NCBI RefSeq assembly: GCF_020535565.1
Contig: NZ_CP084758.1
Coordinates: 585,501-649,500 of the forward strand
Reading direction: 5' to 3'
DNA length: 64,000 nt
Source: Shinella sp. XGS7
GTDB lineage: Bacteria > Pseudomonadota > Gammaproteobacteria > Burkholderiales > Burkholderiaceae_C
In this document: positions 38,707 to 48,022 of the stretch, in pieces
Layout of the letters: each line of letters opens with the position of its first letter
How positions within the stretch are numbered: the first letter of the stretch is position 1
Translations under genes and position numbers: made by a program
The notes under the pieces: model-generated
Seen by the model: only the letters and a program-made list of their open reading frames with translations
The model's database searches: none
Told to the model about the DNA's origin: nothing

Positions 38707-40338
38707 TCAGCGCGCCGGCGACGCTTCCAGCGACAGGCGCGGCGAGAGCGGGCGGCTTTCCTGCAGCGGCAGCTCGGCCCCTGGCGGTGCGCCGCGCGGA
38801 TAGAGCTCGGCCATGAGCTGGCGGCGCTCGTAGATCAGGCTGCGCAGGCGCGCATCGATGACGGACGCCTCGATCTGATCGGCATTGCGGCCGCGCGACT
38901 GGTTCAGGCCCGAGCGCAGGCGGTCGATAGCGCCGTTGAGATCACCCACGGCCGCGCGGGTCTCGCCCAGAGCACGCACCGCGCGCAGGGGCTGGTCCAG
39001 CTTCTGCCAGAGCTGGGCCAGCAGACCCCAGGCCAGAGCATCGCGGGGCTGCAGGCTCACATGGGTCTGCAGGGCATCGGCGGCTTCGCGCGCCGGCGCC
39101 AGATCGCTGTCGAACAGGGCCAGCTGGGCGCGCTGCATCATCAGCGGCCGCGAGCGGTCACCGGCCAGCGGGGCCAGGGCGGCATAGCCAGCGCCGGCCT
39201 GCTCCTGGGCCAGGGCCATCTCGGCGCGCAGCAGCACCAGGGCCCGGCGGGCATGCGGTTCCTCGCCCAGCAGGGCCAGCATCTGCTCGGCGCTGCGCAA
39301 GGTGGTCTCGGCGCGCGGCCAGTTGCGCAGCTTGATGGAGGCCAGGGCGCTGGCATAGCGGGCACCCAGCTGCTCGTAGGCCGTGCCGCGGGTGCCGGCA
39401 TCCAGGGCCTGCAGCTGGGTCAGGATCTCGGCGCGGCCGTCCATCAGCACGCGGGCGCGGCCGGCCATCAGCGCATGCTCGGCCAGGCCGCTGGGACGCA
39501 CCAGGCTGGCGGTGCCCAGGCGGGAGCGGGCCTCGCCGATGCGCTCGCTGGTCAGGGGGTGGGAGCGCAGATAGGGGTAGGCGCCCGAATCCATCAGGTG
39601 ATAGGCCTGCTCCATGCGCTCGAACATGCTGACCATGCCCGAGGGCGCATAGCCCGCATGGCTGAGCACATTGAAGCCCACACGGTCGGCCTCGCGCTCC
39701 ATATCGCGCGAGAAGCTCAGCGAGGCGGCGGCCGCGGCGGCCTGGCTGCCCACGATGGCGGCCTGCACCGCATTGGCATTGCCCGAGCGCGAGGCGGCGA
39801 TGATGCCGGCGATCAGGCCGGCCGTGGCCAGCAGGCTGTTGCGCGAGTCGCCCGCAATGCGGCGCGCGATATGGCGCTGGGTCACATGCGAGAGCTCATG
39901 CGCCAGCACCGAGGCCAGCTCGTCCGGCGCGCCGGTCATGGCGATCAGACCCAGGTGCACGCCCACAAAGCCGCCCGGCAGGGCGAAGGCGTTGACGCTG
40001 CGGTCACGCACCAGAAAGGTTTCCCAGGCGAAGCGGCTGTTGGTGTCGTCGCCGATCTGGCCCAGCTGCTTGGCCGAGCTCACCAGCGGGGACCACAGGC
40101 GCTGCACGTATTCCAGCAGCAGGGGATCGTCCAGATAGTCCGGGTCCAGGCGGATCTGGCGCATGATCTGGTCGCCGAAGCGGCGCTCGTCGCTCACATC
40201 CAGGTCCTGCGAGACCGCATCCCCCAGGGCCGGCAGGTTCACCTGAGCCCGGGCCTGCGGCAGGGACAAGGCATTCAGGCTCAGGGCGGCCGCCAGGGCC
40301 ACCGCCAGACGGCGCGGCCGGTTCATCAAGCTGGTCAA
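38707..40338 (-). CDS. bepA: BepA-like periplasmic M48 metalloprotease with TPR repeats
   Basis: 543 residues if started at the TTG at 40338, which has GGGAG 8 nt upstream; an ATG at 40326 is the alternative. The signal peptide ends near ARAQ. The zinc site HELSH begins at His147, with the third ligand in [10 protein letters not shown]. The C-terminal half is helical TPR. BepA (YfgC) degrades or chaperones outer-membrane proteins such as LptD and BamA. It probably works at the Bam complex. Confidence 0.9.
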   Translation of the reverse strand: MTSLMNRPRRLAVALAAALSLNALSLPQARAQVNLPALGDAVSQDLDVSDERRFGDQIMRQIRLDPDYLDDPLLLEYVQRLWSPLVSSAKQLGQIGDDTNSRFAWETFLVRDRSVNAFALPGGFVGVHLGLIAMTGAPDELASVLAHELSHVTQRHIARRIAGDSRNSLLATAGLIAGIIAASRSGNANAVQAAIVGSQAAAAAASLSFSRDMEREADRVGFNVLSHAGYAPSGMVSMFERMEQAYHLMDSGAYPYLRSHPLTSERIGEARSRLGTASLVRPSGLAEHALMAGRARVLMDGRAEILTQLQALDAGTRGTAYEQLGARYASALASIKLRNWPRAETTLRSAEQMLALLGEEPHARRALVLLRAEMALAQEQAGAGYAALAPLAGDRSRPLMMQRAQLALFDSDLAPAREAADALQTHVSLQPRDALAWGLLAQLWQKLDQPLRAVRALGETRAAVGDLNGAIDRLRSGLNQSRGRNADQIEASVIDARLRSLIYERRQLMAELYPRGAPPGAELPLQESRPLSPRLSLEASPAR

Positions 40339-40425
40339 GGGCGTCGCTCCCTAGGCACGAGACTGGAAAACAAGGTCACTATGATGACAGACCTTTCATT
40401 GCCCGATTGTTGCCGCATCCCCATC

Positions 40426-40908
40426 ATGAGCTCGCCGCTGACGCATTTCGATACCGAGGGCCAGGCCCATATGGTGGACGTGTCCGCCAAGGCCGAAACG
40501 CATCGCGTGGCGCGCGCCGCCGGCCGCATCCGCATGCAACCCGCCACCCTGGCCCTGATCGCCCAGGGCACGGCCAAGAAGGGTGATGTGCTGGGCGTGG
40601 CCCGCATTGCCGCCATCCAGGGGGCCAAGCGCACATCCGACCTGATCCCGCTCTGCCACCCCCTGCCCATCACACGGGTGGCGGTGGAATTCGAGCTGGA
40701 CGAAGCCGCCAGCGCCGTGGTCTGCAGCGCCCAGGTCGAGACCCTGGGCCGCACCGGCGTGGAGATGGAGGCCCTGACCGCCGTGCAGATCGGCCTGCTC
40801 ACCATTTATGACATGTGCAAGGCCGCCGACCGCGGCATGGTGATGGAGCAAATCCGCGTGCTGGAGAAGCAGGGCGGCAAGAGCGGGGCCTGGGTGGCGG
40901 CGCTCTGA
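40426..40908 (+). CDS. moaC: Cyclic pyranopterin monophosphate synthase MoaC
   Basis: 160 residues, the usual length, from the ATG at 40426. MoaC makes cyclic pyranopterin monophosphate in molybdenum cofactor synthesis. Visible are [19 protein letters not shown], the catalytic region [36 protein letters not shown] and CKAADRGM. It diverges from bepA. No other moa genes are in the window. Confidence 0.96.
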   Translation: MSSPLTHFDTEGQAHMVDVSAKAETHRVARAAGRIRMQPATLALIAQGTAKKGDVLGVARIAAIQGAKRTSDLIPLCHPLPITRVAVEFELDEAASAVVCSAQVETLGRTGVEMEALTAVQIGLLTIYDMCKAADRGMVMEQIRVLEKQGGKSGAWVAAL

Positions 40909-40923
40909 GGCCCCGCACGCCGA

Positions 40924-42705
40924 TCAACGCATCTCGCGGTAGCCGTAGACCCGCTGCGGCGCCTGACACTGGAAGGGCTGGGCCGCCGCGGCCACACCGG
41001 CTTCGGCCAGCACCGGGCATTCGGCCAGCCAGTCCTCGGCCTGCTTGCTGCGGAACTCGCGCAGACGCGCCACCACATAGCGGGCACGGTCCACATCGCC
41101 GGTGGCCGCCAGGGAGCGAGACCAGGCCATCATCAGGCGGACATCGATGAGGTTGTGGCCGGTGCGCTGGGCAGCCAGCAGGGCCGCCGGACCCGAGGGC
41201 AAGGTGGTGGCCGCGGCATAGTCGGCCTGGGCCGCGAAGAAAACGCTGTGCTGACCCCGCTCGATGCGGGCCTCCAGCGGTGCGGCCTTGGCCGGCGGCA
41301 GATAGATGTCCACCACGCGCAGATAGTCCCAGACAGCGAACAGGCTGCCCGCCAGCATCAGCGCGCCGCCCAGGCGCAGCGTCCCGGCCGACAGCAGCCG
41401 ACCGTCCGCCCTGCCCTCATCCAGCGCCTGCGTCTGCGGCGCCAGGCACACCCCCAGCGCGAACAGCGTGGGCAGCAGGAAGTAGGCGTACCAGAGCGGG
41501 TACTCCAACAGGCTGTGCAGGCCGATCATCAGCACCACCATGAAGGCGCAGCGCTTCATCAGCGCCAGCTCGCCCTGGGCATGCCGGCTGGCATGCCAGG
41601 CGGCAAACACCGACCACGCCAGCAGACCCAGCACCAGCAGGCCCAGGGGCCAGCCCAGTTCCACCAGCAGCTGCATCACGATGTTGTGCGTGTGGTCGAA
41701 GAAGGCCACGGGCCGGTCCGGGAAGGGCGTCAGGGTCCAGGCCAGATTGAATTCCCCCCAGCCCACGCCGGTCCAGGGATGCATCTTCAGCAAGGTCCAG
41801 GCATTGGCCAGGATGGCCAGGCGCGAGGGCGAGCCCGCCCCCTCGGCCAGACGCGACTCGGCGCCGAAGGCCTGCCCGCTGGCATGCGACCAGCCCGAGA
41901 GCGCCGCCCAGCTCAGGGCCAGCATCAGGGGTGTGGCCATCAGGGCCCAGCGCTCGAGGCGGCCGATGCGCCGATCCAGCAAGCCCCACAAGGCCAGCAG
42001 GAACACCCCGATCATGCCGGTGCGCGAGGCGCTGAGCACCACGCCGAACACCAGCCCCAGCAGCAGCGCCGGCAGCAGCCAGCGCCGCGCCGCGCCGCCC
42101 AGGCGCCCGGCGGCAGACAGCCACACCGCCGCCACGCAGGCCCACATCAGCAGGCTGGCCAGGTGATTGGGTTGGCGCAGATTGCCCACGGCCCGGCCGG
42201 CAATGCCGGAGCGGGCGATCAGATTGCCATCGGTGAACTGCGGGAAGAAGACCTGCAGGATGCCGATGAGCAGGGAGGCCAGGCCCAGCAGCAGCAGGCC
42301 GTAGCAGAAGCCCGCCCAGAGGGTGGTGGCGCGTGAGACCGGCTCGTCATGCTGCCGAAAGCTCGTCGCGGCGGCGCCGCTTGCGCCGAGCTGCAGCACC
42401 AGCAGCGCCGACAGCAGCAAGGCCAGACCCTGCAAGGCCAGCGACCAGGGCAGGCCGTTGAGCCCCGGCGAGGTGAGCGCGGCCAGCATCATCAGCGCCA
42501 GGGCCGCGCTGGCCGCCCAGGTCGCACGCAGCGAGGCGGCGCGAACACCCGCCCACAGCAGCACCAGCCCCCAGGCGGCGATGGCCAGCAGCTGGTTGAA
42601 CAGCGTGGCGGAAGGCGTGAGGTTGTAGGCCAGCAGGGGCGGGAGGGCGGTGGCGAGCAGCGGCGCCGCTTGACGAAGCTCCGGCCGGGAGTGTGAGCTA
42701 TGCAT
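40924..42705 (-). CDS. pglL: PglL-type O-oligosaccharyltransferase (Wzy_C/DUF3366)
   Basis: 593 residues with about a dozen membrane helices. The Wzy_C signature region appears as RAVGNLRQPNHLASLLMWAC, SRTGMIGVFLLALW, GVGWGEFNLAWTLTPFPDRP and FDHTHNIVMQLLVELGWPLG, with the catalytic-type His in DHTHN. A soluble C-terminal domain follows. The neighbouring pilin gene and shared direction indicate pilin O-glycosylation (PglL/PilO group) rather than O-antigen ligation. The acceptor is inferred. Confidence 0.85.
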   Translation of the reverse strand: MHSSHSRPELRQAAPLLATALPPLLAYNLTPSATLFNQLLAIAAWGLVLLWAGVRAASLRATWAASAALALMMLAALTSPGLNGLPWSLALQGLALLLSALLVLQLGASGAAATSFRQHDEPVSRATTLWAGFCYGLLLLGLASLLIGILQVFFPQFTDGNLIARSGIAGRAVGNLRQPNHLASLLMWACVAAVWLSAAGRLGGAARRWLLPALLLGLVFGVVLSASRTGMIGVFLLALWGLLDRRIGRLERWALMATPLMLALSWAALSGWSHASGQAFGAESRLAEGAGSPSRLAILANAWTLLKMHPWTGVGWGEFNLAWTLTPFPDRPVAFFDHTHNIVMQLLVELGWPLGLLVLGLLAWSVFAAWHASRHAQGELALMKRCAFMVVLMIGLHSLLEYPLWYAYFLLPTLFALGVCLAPQTQALDEGRADGRLLSAGTLRLGGALMLAGSLFAVWDYLRVVDIYLPPAKAAPLEARIERGQHSVFFAAQADYAAATTLPSGPAALLAAQRTGHNLIDVRLMMAWSRSLAATGDVDRARYVVARLREFRSKQAEDWLAECPVLAEAGVAAAAQPFQCQAPQRVYGYREMR

Positions 42706-42764
42706 GGGGGCGCATCATGGCACTTGCCATCTCAAGTGAGTGCACTTACTCCTCGGCGCAAATG

Positions 42765-42785
42765 AAAAAAGGGGCTTGGAGCCCC
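42765..42785 (-). terminator. Intrinsic terminator of pilA
   Basis: On the minus strand, stem GGGGCT / AGCCCC with loop CCA is followed by TTTTTT, 33 bp past the pilin stop. It separates pilA from pglL. Confidence 0.88.
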
Positions 42786-42817
42786 TTCTCGCGTCGTGCT
42801 GCAAAAGCAGCTTGACT

Positions 42818-43285
42818 TCACTTGTTGTTGGCGGTCAGCAAGGCCTTCACCTTCTTGGCGGTATCGTCACCATCCAGCTCGGTAGAAGAGACGGTCCAGA
42901 TGATGTTCTGCCCCTCCACGGTAGGAGTGAACTTCACCTTCTTCCCATTGACATTCGTGCCCATGGCGGCGCCCAGCGTCAGTTCGATCACGCCGGAGGC
43001 GACAGTAGCGTTAGCTGCTTCTTTGGTAGCAACCCAGCTAGCAGCAGTCGGAATCGGGTCAACGCCATTGTTGCAGGGAGCCGGATCGCCGCCGTTCTGG
43101 TTAATGCAAACACCAACAGCCGTCTTCAGCGTATCCAGCGCGCGCACAGCGTTCTGCGCCTTGGCCTTGGCGGTGTAGTCCTGGTAGGCCGGCAGGGCCA
43201 CAGCAGCCAGGATGCCGATGATCGCCACGACGATCATCAGTTCGATCAGGGTGAAACCCTTTTGGACTTTGCGCTTCATGCTCAT
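42818..43285 (-). CDS. pilA: Type IV major pilin
   Basis: 155 residues from the ATG at 43285 (AGGAG 6 nt upstream). A short leader KRKVQKG is cut before Phe by Pil[21 protein letters not shown] follows with Glu5 of the mature protein, then [14 protein letters not shown]. Two Cys ([12 protein letters not shown]) lie close together, with no second pair at the C-terminus, so the usual D-region loop is missing. It has a sigma-54 promoter and is followed by pglL, the likely pilin glycosyltransferase. Confidence 0.93.
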   Translation of the reverse strand: MSMKRKVQKGFTLIELMIVVAIIGILAAVALPAYQDYTAKAKAQNAVRALDTLKTAVGVCINQNGGDPAPCNNGVDPIPTAASWVATKEAANATVASGVIELTLGAAMGTNVNGKKVKFTPTVEGQNIIWTVSSTELDGDDTAKKVKALLTANNK

Positions 43286-43336
43286 GTCAGACTCCTGCGA
43301 AATGAGAGGGGGTTGGGATTGGGACATCCCCCCTGA

Positions 43337-43353
43337 ATGCAGGGGTCGTGCCA
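43337..43353 (-). promoter_or_regulatory. Sigma-54 promoter of pilA
   Basis: On the minus strand TGGCAC-N5-CTGCAT matches the -24/-12 consensus TGGCAC-N5-TTGCW, with the GG and GC pairs intact. Start of transcription is predicted near 43327, about 40 bp before the start codon. PilRS-controlled pilin genes use this promoter type. Confidence 0.82.
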
Positions 43354-43414
43354 GCTTGGCAAGGGCTCCGGCGCGTGACGCAGATCACGGATTCGGACCA
43401 TCCGGCCCTCAGGA

Positions 43415-43486
43415 CTGACAATTTTTGTCAGCCGGGGCGGCGCAATTTGTTGTGCGAATAGGGAAGCGACCATTTTTGTCAGCCGG
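43415..43486 (-). promoter_or_regulatory. Candidate PilR enhancer sites upstream of pilA
   Basis: ATTTTTGTCAGCCGG occurs twice (43421-43435 and 43472-43486), 51 bp apart, and the first overlaps the palindrome CTGACA-ATTTT-TGTCAG (43415-43431). TGTC cores at about -90 to -150 suit an NtrC-class activator such as PilR. Confidence 0.6.
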
Positions 43487-43511
43487 CGGCGGCGCCCGCC
43501 GAAACAGACGC

Positions 43512-44300
43512 TTACAGCTCGAAGGTCTGGCCGATCTGCAGGGCTGCAATCTGGTGGCTGCTGGGCAGCTCGCCGATCTCGGCCATCACCGCCGGCACCT
43601 CGCCGGGCTTGATATGGGTGATGTGCACGGCCACGCTGCCCTGCAGCTGGGCCAGTTCGCGCCCCAGGGCGGCCGGGCAGAGGTGGCGGCTGATCTGGGC
43701 GAGCTGGCGCTCTTCGTCGCTGAAGGCGGTCTCGATCACCAGATGGGCCACGCGCAGTTGGGCTAGACGCTGCCAGAGCGCGGGATTGGGGCCGGTGTCG
43801 CCGGTGTAGACCCAGTGGGCATGCTGGGCGGCCGGGCCCGTGTCGAGGGCGAAACCGCAGGCCGGCACGGTGTGTTCGGCGCTCAGCACCTCGATCATGC
43901 GACCTGCACCCAGGTCCAGGCGCTGGCCGATCTCGATGGGCCGCAGGGCCAGCACCGGATGCTCGGCGCTGGGCAGTCGCGTGAAGTCGGGCCAGATCAC
44001 GCCGTTGAACAGATGCTGGCGCAGGGCCTCCAGCGTGGGCGCAAGGGCATGAACCTGGATGGGCGGGCGCCCGGCCTGGGCGCGCAGACGCAGCACGGCA
44101 TCGGCCAGCAGGGGCACACCCAGCACATGGTCCAGATGGGAATGGCTCAGCAGCACATGGTCGATGCGGGCCAGGGCGGCCAGATCGAGATCGGCCACGC
44201 CCGTGCCGGCGTCGATGAGCACATCCTCATCCAGCAAAAAGGCGGTGGTCTTGCAGCCGGCGGCGATCGCGCCGGAACAACCCAGGACTCGTATCTTCAT
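43512..44300 (-). CDS. MBL-fold class II-type 3',5'-cyclic-nucleotide phosphodiesterase
   Basis: 262 residues from the ATG at 44300. A metallo-beta-lactamase fold: KIRVLGCSGAIAAGCKTTAF, DVLIDAGTG, the metal motif SHSHLDHVLG, then YTGDTGPNP and VHITHIKPGE. The arrangement fits the class II cyclic-nucleotide phosphodiesterases (yeast PDE1-like) common in Burkholderiales. It would lower cAMP or cGMP. It sits at the end of an FHA/PP2C/kinase cluster, so it may connect cAMP with protein phosphorylation. Confidence 0.8.
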   Translation of the reverse strand: MKIRVLGCSGAIAAGCKTTAFLLDEDVLIDAGTGVADLDLAALARIDHVLLSHSHLDHVLGVPLLADAVLRLRAQAGRPPIQVHALAPTLEALRQHLFNGVIWPDFTRLPSAEHPVLALRPIEIGQRLDLGAGRMIEVLSAEHTVPACGFALDTGPAAQHAHWVYTGDTGPNPALWQRLAQLRVAHLVIETAFSDEERQLAQISRHLCPAALGRELAQLQGSVAVHITHIKPGEVPAVMAEIGELPSSHQIAALQIGQTFEL

Positions 44301-44463
44301 GCGCAGCGGTCTTGATGGCCCCGGGGCCTTTTCAGCAGGCCTCGAATTTACGCGGCCCGGCGCCCGGCGCGAAGGCGCGGATTGCGCGTTTCTCCCGGCT
44401 TTGCAGGACAAGGGGCGGCGGGCGTGACTTGCTGCACGGGCGCAGCCGCCCTTCGCCAGGCGC

Positions 44464-45120
44464 TCAGACCGCCTGCACGAACTGCATCTGGGTGCCGGCC
44501 AGCTCGATCACATCGCCGCTCTTGAGCGCGATGGACTCGCCGGTCAGCGGCACGCCGTTGACCGTGGGGCGGGCGCCGCCTTCCACATGGGCGAACACAT
44601 AGCCGCTGGGTCGCTTGGTGATGGACGCCACCTGCACGCCGGGCTTGCCGACGGTGGTGACCACCTTGGTCAGGCTGACCTCACGGCCGGCCGCGGCGCC
44701 GGTGAGCACGCGGATGGTGGCCGGGCTGGCCGCACTGGCGGGGGCACCCAGGGCGCCGAAGGACGAAGGCAGACCGAAGCCGCTGGGCGTGCCGCCCGGC
44801 TTCAGGATCATGGTCTTCTCGTAATCGGCACTGTCCTCGAGCAGGAACTTGATCTTGTACTTGCCGACCTCGACCACGTCGTTGTTGCTCAACAGCTGCT
44901 TCTTGATCGCCTTGCCGTTGATATAGGTGCCGTTGGTGGAGTTCAGATCCTCGATGAACACATCGTTGCCCACCATCTGCAGCACGGCGTGTTCGCCGCT
45001 GACCGCCAGGTTGTCGATCACGATGTCGTTGTAAGGCCTCCGCCCGAGCGTGGTCTTGTCCTTGGTGATCTGCACCTCCTTGATCACCACTCCGTCGAGC
45101 GAAACCACCAGTTTGCCCAT
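44464..45120 (-). CDS. FHA-domain phosphothreonine-binding protein
   Basis: 218 residues from the ATG at 45120. The N-terminal FHA domain has the canonical pattern TLGRRPYNDIVIDNLAVSGE-H followed by DLNSTNGTYINGKAI. A threonine-bearing hinge (about 100-140, EKTMILKPGG) could be a kinase target. The second half (about 140-218) looks like a divergent FHA fold (TTVGKPGVQVASITKRPSGY, TVNGVPL) lacking the Arg and Ser-x-x-His residues. It adjoins PP2C and Ser/Thr kinase genes and is probably their substrate or adaptor. Confidence 0.88.
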   Translation of the reverse strand: MGKLVVSLDGVVIKEVQITKDKTTLGRRPYNDIVIDNLAVSGEHAVLQMVGNDVFIEDLNSTNGTYINGKAIKKQLLSNNDVVEVGKYKIKFLLEDSADYEKTMILKPGGTPSGFGLPSSFGALGAPASAASPATIRVLTGAAAGREVSLTKVVTTVGKPGVQVASITKRPSGYVFAHVEGGARPTVNGVPLTGESIALKSGDVIELAGTQMQFVQAV

Positions 45121-45187
45121 GCTTGACCTCAGTCCTGTTATCTCGTTTGCGTGCCGCCCCCAAGGCCTGGCGACGCAAGCGACGCCT

Positions 45188-45976
45188 TCAGCGTCGGCCG
45201 AAAGGCCACCAGGTCCGGCTGGCAGGCTTGACGCGCCCCTCGGCGCGGGCCAGCACGATCGCAATATTATCCTTGCCGCCCATGTCATTGGCGGCGGCAA
45301 TGAGCGCCTGCGCTGCTTCCGGCAGCGAAGGGTGGTTTATCAGCAACTGTGCCAGGGCATCGTCGTCCAGCATATCGGACAGGCCGTCCGAGCAGAGCAT
45401 GAACAGATCGCCCGGCTGGACCTCGTGCGCATGCAGCTCCAGCATCACCGTGTCTTCCACGCCCACGGCACGGGTGACGAGATTGCGGTTGCTGGAATAG
45501 GCCGCCTCCTCGGGCGTGAGCAGGCCGGCGTCCAGCTGCTCCTGCAGCAGGGAATGGTCGCGGGTGATCTGGGTGAACTGGCCGCCGCGCAGGCGGTAGG
45601 CGCGCGAGTCGCCCACATGGCCCAGCAGCAGGCCGTCCTCGCGGAACACGGCCAGCACCAGGGTCGTGCCCATGCCGGCATAGCGAGGATTGGTGTTGGC
45701 GGCGTTGAAGATGGCGCGGTTGGCGTTGTCCACGCAGATGTCCATGGCGCGGCGCACATCCGCGGGGCCGGCCTTCTCGCCGGTTTCCTTGAGCCAGCGG
45801 CCCAGCTCGGCCTTGATGAAGCTGGTCAGCATCTGGCTGGCCACCTCGCCGGCGTTGTAACCGCCCATGCCGTCCGCCAGCACGGCCAGGCCCACCTCCG
45901 CGTCCACCGCCACCGAGTCTTCGTTGTTGTCGCGGGCGCGACCCACATCGCTTGCGCTGTAGAACTCCACGGTCAT
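45188..45976 (-). CDS. PP2C-family Ser/Thr protein phosphatase (PrpC/Stp1-like)
   Basis: 262 residues. Metal-binding motifs of PP2C: RARDNNEDS, VLADGMGGYNAGEVAS, GMGTTLV, HVGDSRAYRLR, FMLCSDGLSDML and GGKDNIAIVLA. It removes phosphate from Ser/Thr in the partner kinase and its substrates. It is co-directional with the kinase (32 bp upstream) and FHA gene. Confidence 0.93.
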   Translation of the reverse strand: MTVEFYSASDVGRARDNNEDSVAVDAEVGLAVLADGMGGYNAGEVASQMLTSFIKAELGRWLKETGEKAGPADVRRAMDICVDNANRAIFNAANTNPRYAGMGTTLVLAVFREDGLLLGHVGDSRAYRLRGGQFTQITRDHSLLQEQLDAGLLTPEEAAYSSNRNLVTRAVGVEDTVMLELHAHEVQPGDLFMLCSDGLSDMLDDDALAQLLINHPSLPEAAQALIAAANDMGGKDNIAIVLARAEGRVKPASRTWWPFGRR

Positions 45977-46008
45977 GGGCGGCTGGGCAGCTGTTCAGGA
46001 AAAAGGGC

Positions 46009-47085
46009 TCAGGGATTGTGCCCCGGTTCACCGCGCTGCAGACGCTCGGTGCGCGCGAAGGGGTCGGGGGACGTGAAATCCTGACCGGGCGGGGCCGGGT
46101 CTTGCCCGCCGCCGCCGATCTGGGCCAGCACCGTCTCCAGATCCTGAGCCATGGCCTCGCCGCTGGCATAGCGCAGCTCGGGCCGCTTCTCCAGGGCCAG
46201 GGCCAGTACCAGGGCCAGGGGCTCCGGCAGCTTGGGCCGGTAGTAGCGCACATCGGGCGGGGCCTGGTTGGCGATCTGGTACATCAGGGTCGCCATGGAG
46301 TCGGACTGATGCGGCAGCTGACCGGTGAGCAGCTGGTAGAGCATCACGCCCAGGGAATAGAGGTCGCTGCGCCCGTCCACATGCAGGCCGGCCAGCTGTT
46401 CGGGCGACATGAAGGAGGGCGTGCCCAGGACCAGGCCGGTGCGGGTGCGGCTGCCGTCGGCGATGCGGGCGATGCCGAAGTCCATGATCTTGAGCGCACC
46501 GCTGGCGCGCTCGTACATCACATTGCTGGGCTTGATGTCGCGATGCACCACGCCCTGGGCGTGGGCATGGGCCAGGGCACGGGCCAGGCGCACCGCCAGG
46601 CCCAGCACCTCGCTCACCGGCAGCAGGCCGCCGGCGCGGGTGTAGTGACTCAGATCCTGGCCGGGCGCGTACTCCATCGCGATCCAGGCATCCTGACCAG
46701 CCTGGCCGGCATCGAGCACGCCCAGGATGTCGGGATGGTGCAGATGGCGGGCGGCGCGCGCCTCGCGCATGAAGCGCTGGCGCACATCGATCAGGTCTTC
46801 GGCGGCGAACTCGCGCTGCAGGGCCAGGCGCTTGATGGCGACCTGGCGGCCGCTGGCCTTCTCGGTGGCCAGGCAGACCACGGCCATGGCGCCACGCCCC
46901 AGTTCGGCCCCCAGCGCGTAGGCGCCGAGCTCGCCACCGCCCTCGCGCTGGAACGGCAGGGGCTGGGTGCTGGGGCCGCCGCTGTCCAGGGTGGAGGCCC
47001 GGCCGTCCGGGGTGCCGGAGCTACTGGAACGGTTCGCACCGCCACTCAGGCGGTCCAGTGCGCGTTTCCAGAAGCCGGCAGCCAT
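46009..47085 (-). CDS. Bacterial Ser/Thr protein kinase (Hanks type)
   Basis: 358 residues. After a Ser/Gly-rich lead of about 50 residues the kinase domain shows LGRGAMAVVCLA (P-loop), VAIKRL, MEYAPGQDLS, VVHRDIKPSNVMY, IMDFGIARI and FMSPEQLAGLHVDGRSDLYS. No membrane anchor or sensor domain is attached, so it is cytosolic. It forms a set with the PP2C phosphatase and the FHA protein. Its end is 7 bp before... the terC stop lies just upstream of its ATG, so terC and the kinase may be co-transcribed. Confidence 0.92.
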   Translation of the reverse strand: MAAGFWKRALDRLSGGANRSSSSGTPDGRASTLDSGGPSTQPLPFQREGGGELGAYALGAELGRGAMAVVCLATEKASGRQVAIKRLALQREFAAEDLIDVRQRFMREARAARHLHHPDILGVLDAGQAGQDAWIAMEYAPGQDLSHYTRAGGLLPVSEVLGLAVRLARALAHAHAQGVVHRDIKPSNVMYERASGALKIMDFGIARIADGSRTRTGLVLGTPSFMSPEQLAGLHVDGRSDLYSLGVMLYQLLTGQLPHQSDSMATLMYQIANQAPPDVRYYRPKLPEPLALVLALALEKRPELRYASGEAMAQDLETVLAQIGGGGQDPAPPGQDFTSPDPFARTERLQRGEPGHNP

Positions 47086-47091
47086 CGGGCC

Positions 47092-47829
47092 TCAGGCCGC
47101 CGCGTCACCGCCCTTGCGGGCGGCCAGCAGCTTGCCCGCGGCCAGCACCAGCAGGGCGCCGACCACGCCGCAGGCGTAGTACAGGGTGGGCAGGACCTGG
47201 GTGGAGCCGGGCTTGTCGCCCTCGACCATGGGCACCCAGCCGGCCACGGCGGGGTCTCCCACCATCATGGTGCCGGCAATCCAGCCCAGCAGCATGGCGC
47301 CCAGGGTGATGACCAGGGGGAAGCGGTCCATCAGCTTGATCACCAGCTGGCTGCCCCAGACGATGATGGGGATGGAGACCAGCAGGCCGAAGATCACCAG
47401 CGGCATCTGGTGGCCGCCGCCCGCGCCTTCGGCGGCGCCGGCGATGGCGATGACATTGTCCAGGCTCATCACGAAGTCCGCCACGATCACGGTCTTCACG
47501 GCGGCCCAGAGCTTGTCGCTGGCCTGGATATTGGCGTGCTCGTCATCGTCCTCGGGCACCAGCAGCTTCATGCCGATCCACAGCAGCAGCAGGCCACCCA
47601 CCAGCTTGAGGAAGGGCAGCTTGAGCAGGGTCAGGGCGAAGAAGATCAGCACGACGCGCAGCACGATGGCGCCGGCCGTGCCCCAGATGATGCCCTTGGT
47701 GCGCTGGGCGTCGGGCAGCTTGCGGCAGGCAAGCGCGATCACGACCGCGTTGTCGCCGCCGAGCAGGATGTCGATCATGATGATCTGGCCAACGGCAAGC
47801 CAGAACTCGGGACTGGTGAGCATGTCCAT
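47092..47829 (-). CDS. TerC/YjbE-family integral membrane protein
   Basis: 245 residues from the ATG at 47829 (a GTG at 47844 would add five residues). Seven or more helices; the metal-binding-like motifs IDILLGGDNAVVIALA and ADFVMSLDNVIAIAGA place it in the TerC/YjbE group, which export or load Mn(II) onto exported enzymes. Genes of this group often carry a yybP-ykoY Mn riboswitch; I saw none in 47830-48022. Confidence 0.88.
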   Translation of the reverse strand: MDMLTSPEFWLAVGQIIMIDILLGGDNAVVIALACRKLPDAQRTKGIIWGTAGAIVLRVVLIFFALTLLKLPFLKLVGGLLLLWIGMKLLVPEDDDEHANIQASDKLWAAVKTVIVADFVMSLDNVIAIAGAAEGAGGGHQMPLVIFGLLVSIPIIVWGSQLVIKLMDRFPLVITLGAMLLGWIAGTMMVGDPAVAGWVPMVEGDKPGSTQVLPTLYYACGVVGALLVLAAGKLLAARKGGDAAA

Positions 47830-47902
47830 ATGCGCAGTTTCCACCGGACTGCCTCTTGAGATGCGTCCAGTCTAAGGCGTTGTGTGAGGAGTATCCAAAC
47901 GG

Positions 47903-47928
47903 CAAGAGGGGCCTGACGGCCCCTCTTG
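47903..47928 (-). terminator. Terminator hairpin after sucD
   Basis: A long, near-perfect stem CAAGAGGGGCC / GGCCCCTCTTG closes about 95 bp past the sucD stop. The T-run after it is broken (GCCGTTT), so efficiency is uncertain. Confidence 0.65.
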
Positions 47929-48022
47929 ATGCTTGAACGGCGAGGCACCGCATTGTCCGCGGCACCTCCCGGGGCGCTCGATGCGTGAAATTACGCATCC
48001 GCAGCGCGCCCGGCGGCTGGCT

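Noticed and set aside
47830-48022. yybP-ykoY manganese riboswitch before terC
   Set aside because: The expected conserved loops were not found; the only structure is the sucD terminator hairpin.
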